A stretch of DNA of 8,802 bases from Candidatus Fermentibacteraceae bacterium (GTDB taxonomy: Bacteria; Fermentibacterota; Fermentibacteria; Fermentibacterales; JCC-6): the NCBI GenBank assembly GCA_030596465.1, contig JAUVJW010000056.1:1-8802 (forward strand), written 5' to 3'. Both the position numbers and the translations under genes were made by a program. Numbering within the stretch: the stretch's first letter is position 1; each line of letters opens with the position of its first letter. The notes under the pieces were generated by a model that searched no databases, was not told where the DNA came from, and was given only the letters and a program-made list of their open reading frames with translations. This document shows positions 7,001 to 8,802 of the stretch, in pieces.

Positions 7001-7628
7001 TCCATCCCTCTTTTCCTATGAGTGGTACAAAAGAACAGGCGAAAGATGAAACCATTTCAAGCTTTCCTTCAACTTTTTTCCATACACTGAATTCCTGTGA
7101 TGATTTCGTGCCTACCGGTACACCGGCAAGGCCTCCCTCTCTCAGCTGACCTGCCAGAGATTCAGGCAGTTCAGGAGCACCGGCACTGTAGAGTATCCCA
7201 TCGAAAGGCGCATGCTCTGCCCAGCCGGAACTTCCATCACCGTAGCGAACCACTGCATTTCCAGCGCCTGTCCGCCTGAGATTCGCTCTTGAAGATTCCA
7301 CAAGACCCAGAACCCTTTCCACACAGTACACCCGATTGAAAAGCCTTGAAGCCACTGATGCAAGATAACCGCTACCGCTTCCGGTCTCCAGAAGTCTTCC
7401 TCCAAAAACAGGCTCAAGTGCCGAGAGCATACGAAAAACTGTTGCCGGTTTACTAATAGTCTGCCCATGCCCGATGGGAAGGCTGCGATCTGTGTAAGCC
7501 ATTCTCTTCCAGCCGGGATCAACGAATACATCCCTCTGAACTTCTGACATGGCAGCCAGAACTCTGGTACTCTGGCCGGGGAAGAGCTTGTTCAGCAAAA
7601 CCGTCATTTCAATAGCTTTTGATATCAA
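6993..7628 (-). CDS. pcm: Protein-L-isoaspartate O-methyltransferase
   Basis: Uses S-adenosylmethionine to methylate L-isoaspartyl residues formed in ageing proteins, starting their repair. It is 211 residues from the TTG at 7628, the usual Pcm length. Motifs: VLAAMSEVQRDVFVD near the N-terminus; LPIGHGQTIS (50-59), the Pcm substrate signature; the SAM-binding motif I LLETGSGSGY (79-88); the acidic motif VYCVE (100-104), whose Glu binds the SAM ribose; GDGSSGW (130-136); APFDGILYSAGAPELP (140-155); GGLAGVPVG (165-173); and SFVPL (199-203). The frame stays open through the tRNA up to 7727, but that N-terminus is translated tRNA. The TTG at 7628 has AAGGAG 5 nt upstream, and the N-terminus then lines up with E. 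coli Pcm; the ATG at 7607 has no nearby site. It follows tRNA-Pro(GGG) by 54 nt. SurE, a frequent neighbour, is absent. Confidence 0.93.
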   Translation of the reverse strand: MISKAIEMTVLLNKLFPGQSTRVLAAMSEVQRDVFVDPGWKRMAYTDRSLPIGHGQTISKPATVFRMLSALEPVFGGRLLETGSGSGYLASVASRLFNRVYCVERVLGLVESSRANLRRTGAGNAVVRYGDGSSGWAEHAPFDGILYSAGAPELPESLAGQLREGGLAGVPVGTKSSQEFSVWKKVEGKLEMVSSFACSFVPLIGKEGWNG

Positions 7629-7633
7629 GAAAA

Positions 7634-7639
7634 CTCCTT
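7634..7639 (-). promoter_or_regulatory. Shine-Dalgarno site fixing the pcm start
   Basis: The minus strand reads AAGGAG, 5 nt before a TTG at 7628. The later in-frame ATG at 7607 is 26 nt away from it and has no other ribosome-binding motif, so the TTG is preferred. Confidence 0.6.
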
Positions 7640-7647
7640 GAATACGA

Positions 7648-7673
7648 GGAAAGGAACCCAAGGGTTCCTTTCC
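7648..7673 (-). terminator. Perfect 12-bp inverted repeat with CUUG loop between tRNA-Pro(GGG) and pcm
   Basis: GGAAAGGAACCC (7648-7659) and its exact complement (7662-7673) are separated by 2 nt. On the minus-strand RNA this forms an 11-bp stem capped by CUUG, a recognised stable tetraloop. It lies 9 nt beyond the tRNA CCA end. No U-tract follows on the minus strand; the T6 run (7674-7679) follows it on the plus strand. As a minus-strand terminator it is therefore atypical. It may separate or partially attenuate tRNA and pcm expression, protect the pcm mRNA 5' end after tRNA processing, or stop plus-strand antisense transcription. Confidence 0.55.
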
Positions 7674-7682
7674 TTTTTTCCA

Positions 7683-7759
7683 TGGTCGGGGCGACTGGAT
7701 TCGAACCAGCGACCACTTGAACCCCATTCAAGTGCGCTACCGGACTGCGCCACGCCCCG
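7683..7759 (-). tRNA. tRNA-Pro, anticodon GGG
   Basis: Complete 77-nt cloverleaf with encoded CCA. The acceptor stem CGGGGCG/CGCCCCG is identical to that of the other proline tRNA here. The D arm is GCGC-9 nt-GCGC. The anticodon stem CTTGA/TCAAG holds loop ATGGGGT, giving anticodon GGG with G37, as in E. coli tRNA-Pro(GGG). The T arm is GCTGG-TTCGAAT-CCAGT, with discriminator A73. It decodes CCC and CCU. It lies 30 nt downstream of merR with its own promoter. Confidence 0.97.
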
Positions 7760-7771
7760 TCAGGAAAGACA

Positions 7772-7800
7772 ATTCTATTCAACGACTATTCAACCGTCAA
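7772..7800 (-). promoter_or_regulatory. Promoter of tRNA-Pro(GGG)
   Basis: The minus strand reads TTGACG (7795-7800, five of six consensus bases), a 17-bp spacer and TAGAAT (7772-7777, five of six). The -35 lies inside the last codons of merR. It is the best consensus match in the window and may also drive pcm and the membrane protein gene by readthrough. Confidence 0.65.
7775..7794 (-). repeat. Short tandem direct repeat in the tRNA-Pro(GGG) promoter
   Basis: The nonamer GTTGAATAG occurs twice (7786-7794 and 7775-7783) with 2 nt between. Together the copies fill the promoter spacer and enter the -10 box and the merR stop codon. An 11-bp period would place both on one DNA face. Possibly an operator, possibly chance. 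Confidence 0.4.
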
Positions 7801-8167
7801 GTTCTGTTCGCGGCTGACGGGAAAGATCTCTGATAATAGTTTCCATCTCTAAACAGATTTCGTCAAGCAGCTCGGTTGATTGATTACCGGAATTCAGATT
7901 CAGAGTCAGCTGACCTTCCTTCTTCTTGAGCAGTTCAATCTGCTTTCGGGCTCCTTCGATAGAATAGCCCTCTCCATTGAGAAGTTTGTCTATCAGCTTT
8001 AGAATATCAATATCATGGGGTCTGTAACACCTGTTTCCCGCCTGATTCTTGTGCGGTTTAAGAGAGGGGAATGCACTTTCCCAGTAGTGCAGTGTGTGAG
8101 ACTTGATGTTGAGCATCTCACTCACCTCACCAATGGAATAGTAAAGTCTTCCACTTGCCTCTTTCAT
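7790..8167 (-). CDS. MerR-family transcriptional regulator, short form
   Basis: 125 residues from the ATG at 8167. The N-terminal winged helix-turn-helix starts with YYSIGEVSEMLNIKSHTLHYWESAFPSLKP (9-38), followed by the wing NQAGNRCYRPHDIDIL (41-56) and EGYSIEGARKQIELLKKK (66-83), the start of the dimerising helix. The remainder is short, with no Cys pair or effector domain, so it is not a metal-sensing MerR. It matches the compact MerR proteins often found near ihfA and tRNA-Pro in proteobacteria. HspR, which follows dnaJ in other bacteria, is an alternative by context but not clearly by sequence. The frame opens at 8194, but the ATG at 8167 has GAGGAGGGG just upstream and an ATGA overlap with the J-domain gene, so it is preferred. 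Targets are unknown. Confidence 0.9.
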   Translation of the reverse strand: MKEASGRLYYSIGEVSEMLNIKSHTLHYWESAFPSLKPHKNQAGNRCYRPHDIDILKLIDKLLNGEGYSIEGARKQIELLKKKEGQLTLNLNSGNQSTELLDEICLEMETIIRDLSRQPRTELDG

Positions 8168-8802
8168 TTTCCCCTCCTCAATAGTTTCTTCCACCAGGGA
8201 AGATTTTTGTTCTTTAAAGCCCTGATCTTTTCAAGCCCCCTAAGGGCAGGTTTATAATCTTCCTGCCAGGAGAGAGCATTGGCATAAGACTTTCCGGCAC
8301 TGATTATCTGATTTCCCTGCAGATACATGTCTGCGATCAAACAATGGATCTCCGGATTGAAGTATTCAACTTCACTGGCCTTTTTCAATTCCTCCACAGC
8401 TTCACGAAGCCTGCCTCGCCCGGCAGCAGCCCTGGCAAGAAGTTTCCTTAGTTCTATATCGCGGGGATAAGCGATAACAGCTTTTCGCATCAAGGCATTC
8501 GCTCTCCAGAAATCTCCTTTATTTATAAGTTTTCTGGCTTCGTGCTTGATTCTTTCAAACCTCTTTCCACTCATAAGCCCTGAGGAAGTTTTCTCTTTCT
8601 TTTCGGGCTTTTGATCCCTGGTTTCTGTATCTTGAGTCGCGGAACCGGAAACGGATTCAGTAACATCTCTTCCTTCATCCGAAGTAATTACTTCCTCCTG
8701 ATATTCTATCTCGGGGGTTTTCAGTTTCCTGTTATATTCTTCTCGCTTGTCGGGCTTGCTCAGTACTGAATACGCCTCATTTATTTTTGCAAACCGTTCC
8801 TG
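8164..8802 (-). CDS. J-domain protein with C-terminal TPR repeats, N-terminus outside window
   Basis: 212 codons before the stop are visible and the frame is open to the window edge. The first 28 residues, ERFAKINEAYSVLSKPDKREEYNRKL, are the end of a DnaJ J-domain (helices III and IV, with the usual AYxVLSxPxKRxxY). The HPD motif that stimulates DnaK should lie just outside the window. Residues 29-76 are a polar, disordered linker. Residues about 80-185 form three TPR-like helical pairs (GDFWRANALMRKAVIAYPRD; RGRLREAVEELKKASEV; GNQIISAGKSYANALS). The C-terminus is basic and tryptophan-containing (LPWWKKLLRRGK). It is a probable Hsp70 co-chaperone with a protein-binding tail. A Met at 8574 would give a TPR-only protein, but the in-frame J-domain makes that start unlikely. 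The stop overlaps merR by ATGA. Confidence 0.88.
   Translation of the reverse strand, partial: QERFAKINEAYSVLSKPDKREEYNRKLKTPEIEYQEEVITSDEGRDVTESVSGSATQDTETRDQKPEKKEKTSSGLMSGKRFERIKHEARKLINKGDFWRANALMRKAVIAYPRDIELRKLLARAAAGRGRLREAVEELKKASEVEYFNPEIHCLIADMYLQGNQIISAGKSYANALSWQEDYKPALRGLEKIRALKNKNLPWWKKLLRRGK
8171..8179 (-). promoter_or_regulatory. Shine-Dalgarno site fixing the merR start
   Basis: The minus strand reads GAGGAGGGG, with GGAGG 5 nt before the ATG at 8167 and inside the last codons of the J-domain gene. This is the strongest ribosome-binding site in the window and supports translational coupling. Confidence 0.8.

Noticed and set aside
7629..7727. N-terminal extension of pcm to an upstream start codon at 7727
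   Set aside because: The added residues are a translation of tRNA-Pro(GGG) and the hairpin; the family N-terminus begins at the TTG at 7628.
8164..8574. Stand-alone TPR protein starting at 8574
   Set aside because: The frame continues upstream to the window edge and encodes the end of a J-domain, so the Met at 8574 is internal.
1..8802. CRISPR arrays, insertion sequences, prophage, toxin-antitoxin or defence genes
   Set aside because: I looked for regularly spaced repeats, terminal inverted repeats, transposase or integrase motifs and small paired genes, and found none. The two tRNA genes show no attachment-site duplication of their 3' ends nearby.

Overview
The window is a compact bacterial chromosomal segment. 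All ten protein genes and both tRNA genes lie on the minus strand, so the biological reading order runs from high to low coordinates. GC content is moderate (my estimate is the high 40s %; not computed). No phage genes, transposases, CRISPR arrays or integrases are visible. It looks like ordinary core genome of a Gram-negative-type bacterium, supported by a lipobox lipoprotein, a large soluble hybrid kinase and a Pcm/MerR/tRNA-Pro neighbourhood. The sequence alone does not fix the phylum; a poorly cultured lineage in or near the FCB group or the deltaproteobacterial lines is only a guess.

Layout in transcription order. (1) 8802-8164: 3' part of a J-domain/TPR protein whose start lies outside the window, translationally coupled by an ATGA overlap to a MerR-type regulator (8167-7790). 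(2) 7759-7683: tRNA-Pro(GGG) behind a good sigma70-like promoter, then a perfect CUUG-loop hairpin. (3) 7628-6993: a protein-isoaspartate methyltransferase (pcm), overlapping a small multidrug-export-family membrane protein (7000-6476). (4) 6423-6346: a second proline tRNA, tRNA-Pro(CGG), with its own promoter. (5) 6300-5842: a LOG/SLOG-type Rossmann protein sharing one base with apt (5842-5309), adenine salvage. (6) 5256-4279: an unrecognised acidic, Met-rich lipoprotein, followed by a hairpin. (7) 4169-858: a soluble five-PAS hybrid histidine kinase with a C-terminal receiver. (8) 808-1: N-terminal two thirds of the AAA+ ATPase RarA/MgsA, running off the window.

The signals are unusually legible. 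Matches to a TTGNNN - 16/17 bp - TANNNT promoter precede both tRNAs, the kinase and the LOG gene, with a weaker one before the lipoprotein gene. These promoters and nearby Shine-Dalgarno sites correct several starts: the kinase to a TTG at 4169, pcm to a TTG at 7628 and merR to the ATG at 8167. The LOG gene has no Shine-Dalgarno sequence, and its -10 box sits 6 nt before its ATG, which suggests a leaderless mRNA. I found no convincing new biological system. The most useful leads are the LOG-apt coupling, the J-domain/MerR coupling, the MerR-tRNA-Pro-pcm neighbourhood, the leaderless starts and the unknown lipoprotein. No stretch longer than about 110 bases lacks a gene.
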